A DNA stretch of 64,000 nt from contig NZ_BIFS01000001.1 of the NCBI RefSeq assembly GCF_003967555.1, positions 1 through 64,000 on the forward strand. The letters run 5' to 3'. Numbering within the stretch: position 1 is the stretch's first letter; every line of letters begins with the position of its first letter. The stretch comes from Dictyobacter kobayashii. GTDB taxonomy: Bacteria; Chloroflexota; Ktedonobacteria; Ktedonobacterales; Ktedonobacteraceae. Under the pieces are notes generated by a model. The model was not told the DNA's origin, did no database searches, and saw only the letters and a list, made by a program, of their open reading frames with translations. Made by a program: the position numbers and the translations under genes. This document shows, in pieces, positions 38,135 to 47,684 of this stretch.

Positions 38135-39394
38135 TTACTTACCGCTGCGGCTACGAGTCTGAGCACGGCGGATTAAGGCATCAGAGGTGACGGCCAGAAT
38201 CAACACCAGTCCTTCGACCATTTGCTGTACGTCTGTTGTTTGGTTTAACAGTGACAAACCATTGTCCAGACATTGAACAATGAGCATACCCAGCACTACA
38301 GCCCAGATGGAGCCACGTCCACCAAACAGGCTGACACCTCCAATAACTGCTGCTGCGATAATATCCAGCTGCAACATGGATGGAATAGCACTGGCAACTG
38401 CGTTCTGGCGCGATGTGTCTACAATAGCTGCAACTGCAGCAATGAGGGAACAAAGCACAAACACAGCGATGCGGATACCTATGACATTGATGCCTGCACG
38501 TCGAGAAGCCTCGGCATTACCACCAACAGCATAAATGTGACGACCAAATGAGGTCTTGGTTAAGACCAGCCATAAGATCAGAATGATCCCGAAGAGAATA
38601 CCCATGGAGTAGGGGACGCCCTGGTAGTTCTCAAGCAAGACTACGACGACTTCTACAACAGCAACGGCGATAACCGATTGAGCGATGAGCCGGGTCAGTG
38701 ACATCGTGCGTAGACCAGCTTTTTTACGGTTGAAGTAATCATACACCAGGCTGATGACGTATAATACTACCGCTAGCGTGGGTAACCCGATACCAAGAAC
38801 ATCTGTAAAGTAGCTGACAGGGGTACCTGCTAATGAGAGGATGAAAGGGTCACCCACACTCTGCGTAGTCTGGGAGCCCAGCAAAAAGAGCAAGAGGCCA
38901 GAGTACACAATAAAGAAGGCTAGCGTGACGATGAACGAGGGAATACGCAAGACTGCTACAAAGATACCATTGAGTAAACCAGCAAACGCACCTAACGCCA
39001 GGGCCACCAGGATCGCAGGACCAGCGGACCAGCCGTGACGCTCGGTAAGAACTGCCATGACGACGGCACATAGCGTGCCAACCGCGGCCACCGATAGGTC
39101 AATTTCTCCCAACAAGAGAACCAGTACGATACCTGAGCTATAAATACCTAATGAGGCACTTTGCAAAAGGATATTAGTAAAGTTTTCACCTTGCAAAAAG
39201 ATTGGATTCAGAATCTGGAAGAAAGCGATAATCAAAATTAGGGTTAAAAGAACTGGTAGAAAACCCAGGTCGTTTCGCAACATTTGTCCAAATGTCTGCC
39301 GTGGTTGATAGCTGGGAACCTCTACTGTGCTCGCCGCCGCCTGTATTTGCTCAGGACTGGCGTCAGCTCCATGTTTTTCTATAATATCACTCAT
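38135..39394 (-). CDS. xylH: Sugar ABC transporter permease (XylH-like)
   Basis: A 419-residue inner-membrane permease of the CUT2 class with about ten hydrophobic segments. Family features include LLQSASLGIYSSGIVLVLLLGEIDLSVAAVG, which I give by its core GEIDLSVAAVG, then GNAEASRRAGINV (the ATPase contact loop) and GGVSLFGGRGS. The length of over 400 residues matches XylH rather than the shorter RbsC. The start overlaps the ATPase stop (TAATG). It probably imports xylose or a related sugar. Confidence 0.85.
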   Translation of the reverse strand: MSDIIEKHGADASPEQIQAAASTVEVPSYQPRQTFGQMLRNDLGFLPVLLTLILIIAFFQILNPIFLQGENFTNILLQSASLGIYSSGIVLVLLLGEIDLSVAAVGTLCAVVMAVLTERHGWSAGPAILVALALGAFAGLLNGIFVAVLRIPSFIVTLAFFIVYSGLLLFLLGSQTTQSVGDPFILSLAGTPVSYFTDVLGIGLPTLAVVLYVISLVYDYFNRKKAGLRTMSLTRLIAQSVIAVAVVEVVVVLLENYQGVPYSMGILFGIILILWLVLTKTSFGRHIYAVGGNAEASRRAGINVIGIRIAVFVLCSLIAAVAAIVDTSRQNAVASAIPSMLQLDIIAAAVIGGVSLFGGRGSIWAVVLGMLIVQCLDNGLSLLNQTTDVQQMVEGLVLILAVTSDALIRRAQTRSRSGK

Positions 39395-40227
39395 TACTCA
39401 TTTCCTCCCACGGCGCTGGCTTTTTCTCCGCTCATAGTACTATAATCCGCACCGGTCATAGCAGCGACAACCTGTCCAGAAGTGGCATTTTTGGCATCGA
39501 AGGTTGCTACACGTTTTCCTAAACGCATGACAATCACACGATCTGCAACCTGAAAAACATCGACCATGTTGTGCGAAATCACGACTACAGCCAGACCTTG
39601 ATCCTTTAGACGTTTGATGAGGTTGAGTACCTGGCGCGTTTGCGCAACACCCAGGGCTGCCGTTGGCTCGTCTAGCATCACGACTTTTGCCTGGCGCAAA
39701 ATGGTTTTGGCTACGGCAATAGATTGGCGTTGACCTCCCGATAATGAGGCGACTAGCGCTCGCGCGGAGGGCAGTTTCACATCTAGAGTCTTCAATACAG
39801 CCAGGGCTCGCTTCTCCATTTCGGTGGAGTTGAGCGTTCTGTATGGTGTACGAAGCTCATGTCCTAGAAAAAGATTGGAGGTGACGTCCAGGTTGTCACA
39901 TAAGGCGAGGTCCTGATAAACGGTCTCAATACCTAGACGCGTTGCCGCCTGGGGGCTGTTGATGACAACGGGCTGCCCTTCAAAAAAACATTCGCCTTCG
40001 TCGGCTGGTCCAACTCCTGAAATGGTTTTGACAAGGGTCGATTTTCCGGCTCCATTGTCTCCAACCAATGCGACTACTTCTCCTGCATATACTTCAAAGT
40101 CTACACCAGATAGCGCTCTAACAGCACCAAAAGTCTTTCCGATCCCGACCATGCGCAGCAGAGGCTCTGCTTGTTTGGTTGTTACTTTTTCGTTCTGGCT
40201 CTCTGGAACCTGTTCATTCTCAGCCAT
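39394..40227 (-). CDS. xylG: Sugar ABC transporter ATPase (single-domain, XylG-like)
   Basis: A 277-residue ABC ATPase. Walker A GDNGAGKST, signature LSGGQRQ, Walker B VVMLDEPTAALGVAQ, then the switch ISHNMVDVF. E. coli XylG and RbsA carry two such domains in tandem (about 510 residues); this protein carries only one, as in the FrcA-type carbohydrate transporters, so it would work as a homodimer. It lies in one operon with the binding protein and permease. Confidence 0.85.
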   Translation of the reverse strand: MAENEQVPESQNEKVTTKQAEPLLRMVGIGKTFGAVRALSGVDFEVYAGEVVALVGDNGAGKSTLVKTISGVGPADEGECFFEGQPVVINSPQAATRLGIETVYQDLALCDNLDVTSNLFLGHELRTPYRTLNSTEMEKRALAVLKTLDVKLPSARALVASLSGGQRQSIAVAKTILRQAKVVMLDEPTAALGVAQTRQVLNLIKRLKDQGLAVVVISHNMVDVFQVADRVIVMRLGKRVATFDAKNATSGQVVAAMTGADYSTMSGEKASAVGGNE

Positions 40228-40347
40228 ATAAACCTCTCAGCTGAATAAAAAAAGAGGACAAATTTTCTTAGCAAGAAGAAATTACTTTTACGGTATTTGC
40301 TGTCTTCACTGAAGATGCCATATTTCTCTCTTCTTGCTATTGGAAAT

Positions 40348-40394
40348 ATATAAGCCCAGGTACACGTCTTTGAACACGGTACGAGGGCTTATAT
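40348..40394 (-). promoter_or_regulatory. Stem-loop between binding-protein and ATPase genes
   Basis: ATATAAGCCC paired with GGGCTTATAT, with extra inner pairing, in the 290-base gap. Such hairpins often protect the upstream binding-protein mRNA and lower expression of the downstream genes. Confidence 0.6.
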
Positions 40395-40517
40395 AGGTCC
40401 AATGTCTGTGTTCTGCAGTGTAAGGATGTAACAGATCATATTTTCGCCTGTTTGTATTTTAAACGCTTCTGAGCTAGATATAATCTGTTACCACCTTAAT
40501 TAAACTACAGTCACTAT

Positions 40518-41675
40518 TTAGCAGACGCCACCAGCACCAGCTGGGACACCTTTACACACCTGATCTTTGGTGTAGAAGTTGTCTTTAATGATGGTGTCTT
40601 TTACGTTGGTGATGTCAACTGCAATAGGAGCTTCCAGAATTGAGGGGATCGCAGCACCAGAAGTTGGCTCTGTAGCGCTAGTTGTAGCAATGGTTTTGAT
40701 GTCTTCACCGTTGCTGATGGCGGCTACAATCTTAGCGGCGTCCTGGGCCTCTTTACTGTAAGGTTTGTAAACAGTCATTGCCTGCTCACCATTCAAGATG
40801 TTGGTGATAGCAACCTGAGCCGCATCCTGACCAGTTACAAGCACTTTTTTGTCCAGGTGGACAGCTTTGAGGGCAGCGATAACTGAATCAGCCATGTTGT
40901 CATTAGCGACATAGGCGATTGCTACTTTGTTTCCGGTGCGGGAAAGAGCAGCTTCCATGTCTTTCTGAGCAACAGGACCAGTCCAGTCGGTGAACTGCTC
41001 ATAGACGTTCTTCAGAGTCCCATTGGTGAACAAGGGATCCAGAGAAGTATGTAAGCCCTGTTTGAAGAGGATGGCGTTGTTGTCGGTCTGTGCACCATTA
41101 ATGACAACGGTGTTGTTGGTGCCGTTAGCCTTTACATACTGCTGGTAGTGCTGAGCAATGTAGCCGCCTTGCAACTTACCAACATCCTGACCCTGGAAGG
41201 AAACATATGCTGTGACGTCTTTATTGGCGATCAAGCGATCGTAAGAAACCACTGGAACATGTTTCGCTTTAGCTTTGTCAACAATAGCTGACGCTACTTT
41301 ACTGTCTGCAGGAGCAACAACCAGAATACAAGCACCCTGAGTTAACATAGACTCTGCCTGTGTCTGCTGAGTTGCTGCACTTCCATTAGCATTGTTATAA
41401 ATGATATCGCTATCGGTAATGGATAAGGCGCTCTTCAAAGCACTGATGAGCAATGGCTTATCCTGGTTATCCCAGCGGTATGATGTATTGGTCTCTGGGA
41501 AAGATACGCCGATTTTTTTACAGCCTTTTCCATCAGGTCCACTATTTGCCTGGGATGTCGGAGTGCCTGAGGCGTTACCTGAATTGGCACTACCACAAGC
41601 CGATAAAAGGAGGGTAAATAAAAGGATGCCTGCCATGAGGCTCCATTTGCCGCGCTGACCCTTTGAGAGTTTCAT
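40518..41675 (-). CDS. xylF: Sugar-binding lipoprotein (XylF-like)
   Basis: A 385-residue periplasmic-type binding protein tethered as a lipoprotein: the signal ends in LLLSAC, the lipobox. The start ATG at 41675 is chosen because GGAGAAAGG lies about 8 bases upstream. A low-complexity Ser/Gly/Asn linker follows the lipid cysteine, then the two-lobed sugar-binding fold: KKIGVSFPETNTSYRW, LVVAPADSKVASAIVDKAK, VPVVSYDRLI and AYVANDNMADSVIAALKA. This resembles XylF. Substrate xylose is likely but not proven; rhamnose is possible given the downstream genes. Confidence 0.85.
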   Translation of the reverse strand: MKLSKGQRGKWSLMAGILLFTLLLSACGSANSGNASGTPTSQANSGPDGKGCKKIGVSFPETNTSYRWDNQDKPLLISALKSALSITDSDIIYNNANGSAATQQTQAESMLTQGACILVVAPADSKVASAIVDKAKAKHVPVVSYDRLIANKDVTAYVSFQGQDVGKLQGGYIAQHYQQYVKANGTNNTVVINGAQTDNNAILFKQGLHTSLDPLFTNGTLKNVYEQFTDWTGPVAQKDMEAALSRTGNKVAIAYVANDNMADSVIAALKAVHLDKKVLVTGQDAAQVAITNILNGEQAMTVYKPYSKEAQDAAKIVAAISNGEDIKTIATTSATEPTSGAAIPSILEAPIAVDITNVKDTIIKDNFYTKDQVCKGVPAGAGGVC

Positions 41676-42458
41676 CCTGAAACCTTTCTCCATAAAAATC
41701 ACCTGTGCCTTCTATACAAAGAAAAGACACGTTCATTGGTCGATTTCTAATGAACGCTTTCACAACTCCCTCAGTAGATTATATATTCTACCTATACAAG
41801 TATTAAAGGACGCAGCTAGCCTAATAATTAAGCTATGATTTCGTATAAAATATGGAGTTTTCGATACATGATCCAGGACTTCGTAGATAAATTCGATGTT
41901 GCATTTACACCATAAATAAAAGTGCAATAGTAACGCAAAATTTCTACTTATCTACCTTTACATATACCGAATGTTGCCATCGGACAACCATGTCTGAGGA
42001 TCCATTATGCTGCACCAGGTAGCCGCATTGATACGTGTCTCACATCCCAGTTTTATAGTTACAAATACGCATTCCACAAAAGCTTCTTTGTATGCTATCC
42101 AGGGTGCTATCTTCTTCGTATTACCAGCACTACATATGTGCAACGATTGTGCGAAACTGTTTCCTTTAGTATGTATAGTTTAGATACGAACCGATTGAAG
42201 AAGTTAAGAAAACACTACCAAACAGCTACTTTGCTCCTGGTAATCCGGACAATATATCCAACAGTGGAAATGTATCACAGCAATAATAGTTTGTCAATAA
42301 ACCAAACTTACGAATTTTGCTTATTTGCAAAAAGTGAAACTATCTTACTCGAAAGAAGGGAGAAATGCCTTTGCTATTTCTCCGTAATAGAGGAAAAATC
42401 TTACAAATTTGTGCCGATGACCAAAGAAAAGGTGATATACGGTGCTTAGACACTATAA
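41676..42458. other. Long AT-rich spacer upstream of the transporter operon
   Basis: No supported gene. It should contain the transporter promoter. An inverted repeat lies at 41730-41756; the remainder shows nothing clear. Two open frames here have unusual composition and no ribosome binding site. Confidence 0.5.
41730..41756 (-). promoter_or_regulatory. Candidate operator of the transporter operon
   Basis: CGTTCATT, eleven bases, AATGAACG, about 55 bases upstream of the binding-protein start. A perfect 8-bp dyad in the expected operator or leader position. The regulator is unknown. Confidence 0.4.
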
Positions 42459-42459
42459 G

Positions 42460-42503
42460 GGAAAAGTCTCATTGCACACCTTTTCTGGCAATGAGACTTT
42501 TCC
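42460..42503 (-). terminator. Terminator of the lut genes
   Basis: GGAAAAGTCTCATTGC, twelve bases, GCAATGAGACTTTTCC: a perfect 16-bp stem 13 bases past the lutBA stop on the minus strand. Confidence 0.88.
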
Positions 42504-42515
42504 ACGCTGAATAAG

Positions 42516-44882
42516 CTATTTTTTGTCGTTTGGGAGCTGTTCAGCAATTAGTTGGGCCAGGTGGACAACACGTATCGGTTGGCCAGTGACATCAACTCCA
42601 CCACGCAGATGCATTAAACAACCAGGATTGTCAGATACCAGGATGGTTGCTCCTGTGCTCTCTGCATTCTGGAGTTTATTCTTTAACATGCGTTTTGCTA
42701 CTTCTGGATGCTCAATGGAGGTTGAGCCCCCGAAACCACAGCATACATCTGAATCTGGCATTTCTTTTAATTCTAACCCTAGTGCGTCCTGTATGGTATG
42801 TCTCGCTTCTGCCCTCAATCCCAGGCAGTTACAGGATTGGCATGAGTCATGATAGGTGATAACTCCTTCTTGTGGCTTCTTTTGTAGGCGAGAAGATAAG
42901 ATCCCGCTCGGTAAGATGATTCTATCCATGAAACTGGTAAAGTCCATCACTTTTTCTGCTAGCTGCTGGGTTCGCCTCAGCCATTCTTGATCTCCAGCAT
43001 CTTCAAATAGGCGAATATAATCCTGTACAATGGTGACGACACAGCTGGTTGAAGCGCTCAAAATATAATCGGCTTGCTGCTTTTGCATTGCTTGCTCTAA
43101 CATGATAATCGTTTGCTTCGCCATTTCCATACCGTTTTTGCGATCTCCGGAGTTGAGAGCGATCAGACCACAACAACTCTGGTCGGCAGGGAATGCAACT
43201 TGTATTCCAGCCGCTTCTAATACCTTGATTACAGCCTCTCCCATTTCGGGATAGAGGCGATCAGTCATACAACCGGCAAAGTAGCAGATGGTTAGTTTTA
43301 AGCCTGGCTCTTCTGATATTTGAGCTACAGCTGGTTTTTTTATGCGATCCCTTAGGGGTTTGAGGGCAATAGCCGGGAGACTTCGCCAGCTCGCCATTTC
43401 AGCTATACGTCCGATCATTGGCACCTTTTTTAGCGGGCCAAATCGTCTGGCACGTACATATTTACTCCCCCATGTAATGGGCAGTTGACCAATACTGATC
43501 AGGCGCAATGCCAGCCCAAAGAGTCTGGGCCTGGCCATGAGGCCAAAAATGGTTTTCTTAATCCAGGGCAATCCTTTGGCTTCAACCGTTTTATGGCGTA
43601 CATCTAAAATTAAGCTTGGCAATGGTATTTCGACTGGACAAACAGTTTCACAGGCGTTGCAGCTGACACATAAGCTCTGTGGGCCAGCCCCGGCTTCAAT
43701 ACCATGATGAAAAGGCGTGACAACCAGGCCAATCGCTCCACTATAAATATGTCCAAAGGCGTGCCCTCCAACCTGCTGGTAAGGTGGACAGATGTTGGCA
43801 CAGGCCGCGCAACGGATGCAGCGCAGAGCGTCTTTGAAGCGGGGATCTTCTCTCATCTGGCTACGACCATTATCTACCAGCACTATGTGCATTTCTTTTT
43901 CAGGGGTTGCAGGTCCAGTAATAAAGGTGTTGTAGCTGGTGATGTGCTGCCCTGTAGCACTCCTGGCCAACAATCTTAGTTGCGTCATGGCTTCCGCATA
44001 GCTCCCAATTAGTTTATCGTATCCTGCTAATACGATATGTACTGGCGGGAGCGAGGTGACAAGACGACCATTTCCTTCGTTGGTCATCATCATCACAGTT
44101 CCACTCTCAGCAATCAGTGCGTTTGCTCCACTGATGCCTATCTTTGCGGTGAGGAAGGATTTTCTGTGTTCGGCACGAATGACGGCAACTTGTTCGGCTA
44201 CATTCTCTCGCGAGATCTCTCGACCGGTGGCATTTGAGAGGATTGTGCCGACTTGTTGGCGCGTTTTGTGTACAATTGGTAGCACCATGTGTGACGGCCG
44301 TTCATGATTTAGTTGTGCTACCCATTCACCAAGATCAGTTTCAATCGGCTTGATGCCTTTTTCTTCTAAATAGTGGTTGAGCTCTATCTCTTCGCTGACC
44401 ATGGTCTTCGATTTGACAACTACGTCTGCTTTATGGTGTAAACATACATTATAGACATACTCATTGGCTTCTGCAGCGGTCCTGGCTCGGTAAACGGTCG
44501 CTCCTGCCGCTTCTGCGTTTTCAATGAATTGAGCAATAAGCTCGGGTTGGTGTTCAATTGCGTGGTCTTTGGCTTCACGTAGTGTGTGGCGTAATTTAGT
44601 AAAGGTATAGTCCTCACCATAGTCTGTTTCTTCTATGGAGAAAACATCTTGTCTGGAGGCACGCCATGAGGGGGCAAAACGTCCAAGTGCACGCTGTAAA
44701 TTCTGGTCGGCTAGAGATTCGTTCAGGCGTACCTTAAATGGCTGGTGTTCGTTAGTAGGATTGGCTTTTTCTTCTGTGAGCACTTGCGGCAATGAAGCCG
44801 TGTGCGTTAATACCTCCTGGGCTGCACCAGGCTGGCTTGCGAGTACTTTCTCGTCTTGTGGGGTTGCATCCTGGAAACTCAT
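42516..44882 (-). CDS. lutB: LutB-LutA fusion, lactate oxidation iron-sulfur protein
   Basis: A 788-residue protein. Start ATG at 44882 follows AAAGGTGAG. Residues about 60-430 match LutB: an LUD domain (GISGANALIAESGTV) followed by two 4Fe-4S clusters (CIRCAACANICPPY and CVSCNACETVCPVE). Residues about 530-780 match LutA, with two CCG domains (CYFAGCMTDRL, then CCGLIALNSGDR; and DSCQSCNCLG, then DVCCGFGGS). LutA and LutB are usually separate. With LutC upstream, the protein would oxidise L-lactate to pyruvate, feeding electrons to the membrane. It could handle lactate from rhamnose or methylglyoxal. Confidence 0.9.
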   Translation of the reverse strand: MSFQDATPQDEKVLASQPGAAQEVLTHTASLPQVLTEEKANPTNEHQPFKVRLNESLADQNLQRALGRFAPSWRASRQDVFSIEETDYGEDYTFTKLRHTLREAKDHAIEHQPELIAQFIENAEAAGATVYRARTAAEANEYVYNVCLHHKADVVVKSKTMVSEEIELNHYLEEKGIKPIETDLGEWVAQLNHERPSHMVLPIVHKTRQQVGTILSNATGREISRENVAEQVAVIRAEHRKSFLTAKIGISGANALIAESGTVMMMTNEGNGRLVTSLPPVHIVLAGYDKLIGSYAEAMTQLRLLARSATGQHITSYNTFITGPATPEKEMHIVLVDNGRSQMREDPRFKDALRCIRCAACANICPPYQQVGGHAFGHIYSGAIGLVVTPFHHGIEAGAGPQSLCVSCNACETVCPVEIPLPSLILDVRHKTVEAKGLPWIKKTIFGLMARPRLFGLALRLISIGQLPITWGSKYVRARRFGPLKKVPMIGRIAEMASWRSLPAIALKPLRDRIKKPAVAQISEEPGLKLTICYFAGCMTDRLYPEMGEAVIKVLEAAGIQVAFPADQSCCGLIALNSGDRKNGMEMAKQTIIMLEQAMQKQQADYILSASTSCVVTIVQDYIRLFEDAGDQEWLRRTQQLAEKVMDFTSFMDRIILPSGILSSRLQKKPQEGVITYHDSCQSCNCLGLRAEARHTIQDALGLELKEMPDSDVCCGFGGSTSIEHPEVAKRMLKNKLQNAESTGATILVSDNPGCLMHLRGGVDVTGQPIRVVHLAQLIAEQLPNDKK

Positions 44883-44893
44883 ATGCTCACCTT

Positions 44894-45460
44894 TCAGTCG
44901 TCTATGAAGAGCACACAAATAGCTTTCGGCCCTTGCACACCGATGGTTAGCGTGCGTTCAATATCTGCGGTTCGACTGGGTCCTGTGACAAGTGAGATGT
45001 AGCGTTTTTGTTCAGGGCCCGCTTTTGTTAGTTGTTGCAGGCGCGTTCCTGCGTCATCTAACATGGGGAAAAGATCTCGCGCTTTTACTAGCACAAAATG
45101 GGTGAGAGTAAGCATGCTGACAATTCTTGCTTCTAACTTGTTCTCAGCCAACATGACGGAACCAGTCTCTGCAATGGCTAGTTCGGCGTTTGAGAGACCA
45201 GCTGGAGTATCCGCTACTTCTGCAGGACTTCGGGCTTCCTGGACAATAAAGTCCTTTTCTTGCAATTGTGTTCCTATGTTTCCCCACAACGGCTTTTCTA
45301 TGAAACCGGGTGGGACAACAATTGAATGCTCTTTTCCTTCAAAGGCCTTATGCGCTATAATAACATCAGTAGCTTGTGCGAGATTTTCTAGCCAGTAACA
45401 TTCCCCACCTACAGCGGTTATCCTTTGCTGAAAACGCGTGAAAAGTTCTGTTGTTGTCAT
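44894..45460 (-). CDS. lutC: LutC, lactate utilisation protein
   Basis: A 188-residue LUD-domain protein. The ATG at 45460 is preferred (GGGGAG upstream) to the longer frame from 45511. It has LSNAELAIAETGSVMLAEN and SLVTGPSRTADIERTLTIGV, both typical of LutC/YkgG. It lies 11 bases upstream of lutBA in the same direction, so they form an operon, divergent from the DeoR regulator gene. It is needed for the Lut L-lactate oxidation complex. Confidence 0.9.
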   Translation of the reverse strand: MTTTELFTRFQQRITAVGGECYWLENLAQATDVIIAHKAFEGKEHSIVVPPGFIEKPLWGNIGTQLQEKDFIVQEARSPAEVADTPAGLSNAELAIAETGSVMLAENKLEARIVSMLTLTHFVLVKARDLFPMLDDAGTRLQQLTKAGPEQKRYISLVTGPSRTADIERTLTIGVQGPKAICVLFIDD

Positions 45461-45529
45461 GTGTTTCTCATTTCTCCCCTTTGTGGATTTATATATAATA
45501 ATAGCATCCATCTTTACGAAAAATAAGTA

Positions 45530-45558
45530 TTGACAAAACTAACAAAATATGTTACAAG
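45530..45558 (+). promoter_or_regulatory. Promoter of the DeoR regulator/rhamnose genes
   Basis: TTGACA, 17 bases, TACAAG. Transcription would start inside the GAAAC repeats that follow, so repressor bound there would block it. Confidence 0.6.
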
Positions 45559-45563
45559 TAAAT

Positions 45564-45588
45564 GAAACATATCGAAACTATTTGAAAC
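45564..45588 (+). promoter_or_regulatory. Three GAAAC direct repeats, candidate DeoR-family operator
   Basis: GAAAC occurs at 45564, 45574 and 45584, exactly 10 bases apart (one helical turn). DeoR-family repressors commonly bind short direct repeats with this spacing. It lies between the divergent lut and regulator/rha units, so one protein could control both. Confidence 0.6.
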
Positions 45589-45606
45589 CTGCGAGAAAAG
45601 TAATAC

Positions 45607-46425
45607 ATGAATATAGAAAATGAAAAGTCCTACGTGCCCGATGCCCTGGCTACAGGTTCGTCGCTTTTTACAAATGAAAGGCGACAGCAAATCGCCCACA
45701 TTTTAGGCGAGCAACAGCGCGTGACTGTTCCAGCTTTAAGTCAGCTCTTTTCTGTTTCAGAGGTAACTATTCGTAAAGATCTGGCATGGCTCGAAACACA
45801 TCATATCGCGGTACGGACTCACGGTGGAGCAGTCCTGGCAACAAGCCATTCTATGGAGATGGGCTTTGATACGCGCGAAAAACTTCAACATAATGAGAAG
45901 GAACGTATTGGTGCTACTGCGGCTAGCTGCGTGCTGGATGGCGAGACGATCGCTCTCGATGCCAGTACTACTGCCCTGGCTATGACTCAATATTTGAAGG
46001 CGAAACGGGAGTTAACGGTCGTTACCAATGGCTTGCGCATTGGTATGGAACTTATTAATACCCCTGGGGTCTCGGTCCTTATTCCCGGTGGTATGCTTCG
46101 CCAGGAATCGTTCTCGCTTATTGGAACCTGGGGGAAGTCTGTCTTACAACAGGTTCATATTAGCAAGGCTTTTGTGGGCGCCCGGGGTTTTTCTCCCACT
46201 GAGGGCTTAACCGATGTGAATGGAGAAGAGGTTGAACTAAAACGTGCCATTGTTGAAGCGGCGAAAGAGGTTATCGCTATTGTAGATCATAGCAAGTGGG
46301 GCCATCTGGCCTTTGCTACTTTTTGTCCTCTTGAACGGCTGAAACTGGTTATTACGGATGCAAAGGCGCCTCCCGAAATGGTTGAGCAAGTACGCAGTAA
46401 GGGCATCGAAGTCTGGATTGCTTAG
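45607..46425 (+). CDS. DeoR-family transcriptional regulator
   Basis: A 272-residue regulator. The N-terminal helix-turn-helix (ERRQQIAHILGEQQRVTVPA, then LFSVSEVTIRKDLAWLE) is followed by the sugar-phosphate sensor domain with IALDASTTALAMTQYL, LTVVTNGLRIGMEL, FVGARGFSPTEGLTDVN and VIAIVDHSKWGH. The natural ligand is a sugar phosphate. It is the first gene of the rha unit and faces lutC, so it is the likely repressor of both, probably responding to a rhamnose intermediate. The ligand is inferred. Confidence 0.9.
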   Translation: MNIENEKSYVPDALATGSSLFTNERRQQIAHILGEQQRVTVPALSQLFSVSEVTIRKDLAWLETHHIAVRTHGGAVLATSHSMEMGFDTREKLQHNEKERIGATAASCVLDGETIALDASTTALAMTQYLKAKRELTVVTNGLRIGMELINTPGVSVLIPGGMLRQESFSLIGTWGKSVLQQVHISKAFVGARGFSPTEGLTDVNGEEVELKRAIVEAAKEVIAIVDHSKWGHLAFATFCPLERLKLVITDAKAPPEMVEQVRSKGIEVWIA

Positions 46426-46463
46426 TTTCGATCATCGCTAGTACAAGGAAGGAGTAGCGGTCA

Positions 46464-47684
46464 ATGGGAGATTCAGCTTATACTTTTTTTGAGCAGCACC
46501 AGGCCAACCGTGGCATTAATCTGGAAGAGGTTAAGCAACAACTTAAGGCATTGAAAATTGAAACCCCTTCCTGGGGCTATGGAGACTCAGGGACGCGCTT
46601 TAAGGTCTTTAAGCAGGTGGGGATTCCTCGCAATCCATTTGAAAAACTTGAAGATGCAGCCCAGGTTCATCGTGTAACTGGTGCCTGTCCTTCTGTGGCG
46701 CTGCACATCCCCTGGGATAAGGTTGAAGATTATGATCAGCTTCGCCATCACGCAGAATCACTTGGGCTTACGCTGGGGGCGATAAATCCTAACCTTTTTC
46801 AGGAAGATGACTATATCTTTGGTAGCCTCTGTAATTCAAATGAGTCTATTCGCCGCCAGGCTGTTAATCATACCCTTGAGTGCGTCGATATCGCTCGCTC
46901 AACCGGCTCTTCTTTAATTAGTCTCTGGCTTGCTGATGGGACTAACTATCCGGGACAAGATAATATTCGTGAGCGCAAACATAGGCTGCTGGCTTCTTTG
47001 CAAGAGCTCTATCAGGCTTTAGATCCTCATATGCGTCTGCTCATTGAGTATAAGTTCTTTGAGCCTGCTTTCTATCATACTGATCTGGGCGATTGGGGTA
47101 TGGCGTATAATATGGCTTTGAAATTGGGTCCACAGGCTCTGGTATTGGTTGATACTGGCCATCACGCCCAGGGGACAAACGTTGAACAAATTGTGGCCTA
47201 TCTCCTTGATGAGCAAAAATTAGGTGGCTTCCATTTCAATAGCCGCAAATACGCTGATGATGATTTAATCGTTGGTTCAGTCAATCCTTATGAGCTTTTC
47301 TTGATCTTCTATCAAATCCTCGATGCCTCCTCGGCTACAGATGCTGGCACTCGCCAGACTGCGGCCAATATTGCCTATATGATCGATCAAAGCCATTGTA
47401 TAGAACCAAAAATCCCGGCTATGATTCGCTCGATCCTAAACGTTCAAACACAGTTCGCTAAGGCCCTCTTAATTAATTTTGACGCCGTTAAGCAGGCACA
47501 GGAACAACAGGATGTTCTGGCCGCTGAGAATGCTATCCGGGAGGCTTTTGAGTTCGATGTCACTCCTCTACTACAGGTTGTTCGTGAGGAAATGGGCGTT
47601 CCGGTTGATCCAATGCGTGCTTATCTTCAGAGCGATTATGGCCAGCGTATCCTTGCTCGTGGTAAAGGTGGTGCAAGTTGGTAA
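46464..47684 (+). CDS. rhaI: L-rhamnose isomerase (RhaI type)
   Basis: A 406-residue TIM-barrel isomerase of the Pseudomonas-type RhaI/L-rhamnose catabolism isomerase family, converting L-rhamnose to L-rhamnulose. It is different from E. coli RhaA. Visible are GTRFKVFKQVGIPRNPFEKL, ALHIPWDK, the metal-ligand glutamate in LLIEYKFFEPAFYHTD, VLVDTGHHAQGTNVEQIV and FHFNSRKYADDDLIVGSVN. It starts after GGAAGGAG and its stop overlaps the kinase start, so the two are coupled. Confidence 0.88.
   Translation: MGDSAYTFFEQHQANRGINLEEVKQQLKALKIETPSWGYGDSGTRFKVFKQVGIPRNPFEKLEDAAQVHRVTGACPSVALHIPWDKVEDYDQLRHHAESLGLTLGAINPNLFQEDDYIFGSLCNSNESIRRQAVNHTLECVDIARSTGSSLISLWLADGTNYPGQDNIRERKHRLLASLQELYQALDPHMRLLIEYKFFEPAFYHTDLGDWGMAYNMALKLGPQALVLVDTGHHAQGTNVEQIVAYLLDEQKLGGFHFNSRKYADDDLIVGSVNPYELFLIFYQILDASSATDAGTRQTAANIAYMIDQSHCIEPKIPAMIRSILNVQTQFAKALLINFDAVKQAQEQQDVLAAENAIREAFEFDVTPLLQVVREEMGVPVDPMRAYLQSDYGQRILARGKGGASW

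Noticed and set aside
42138..42449. A 103-residue open frame in the transporter/lut spacer
   Set aside because: No ribosome binding site, odd composition, and it overlaps the AT-rich leader and lut terminator region.
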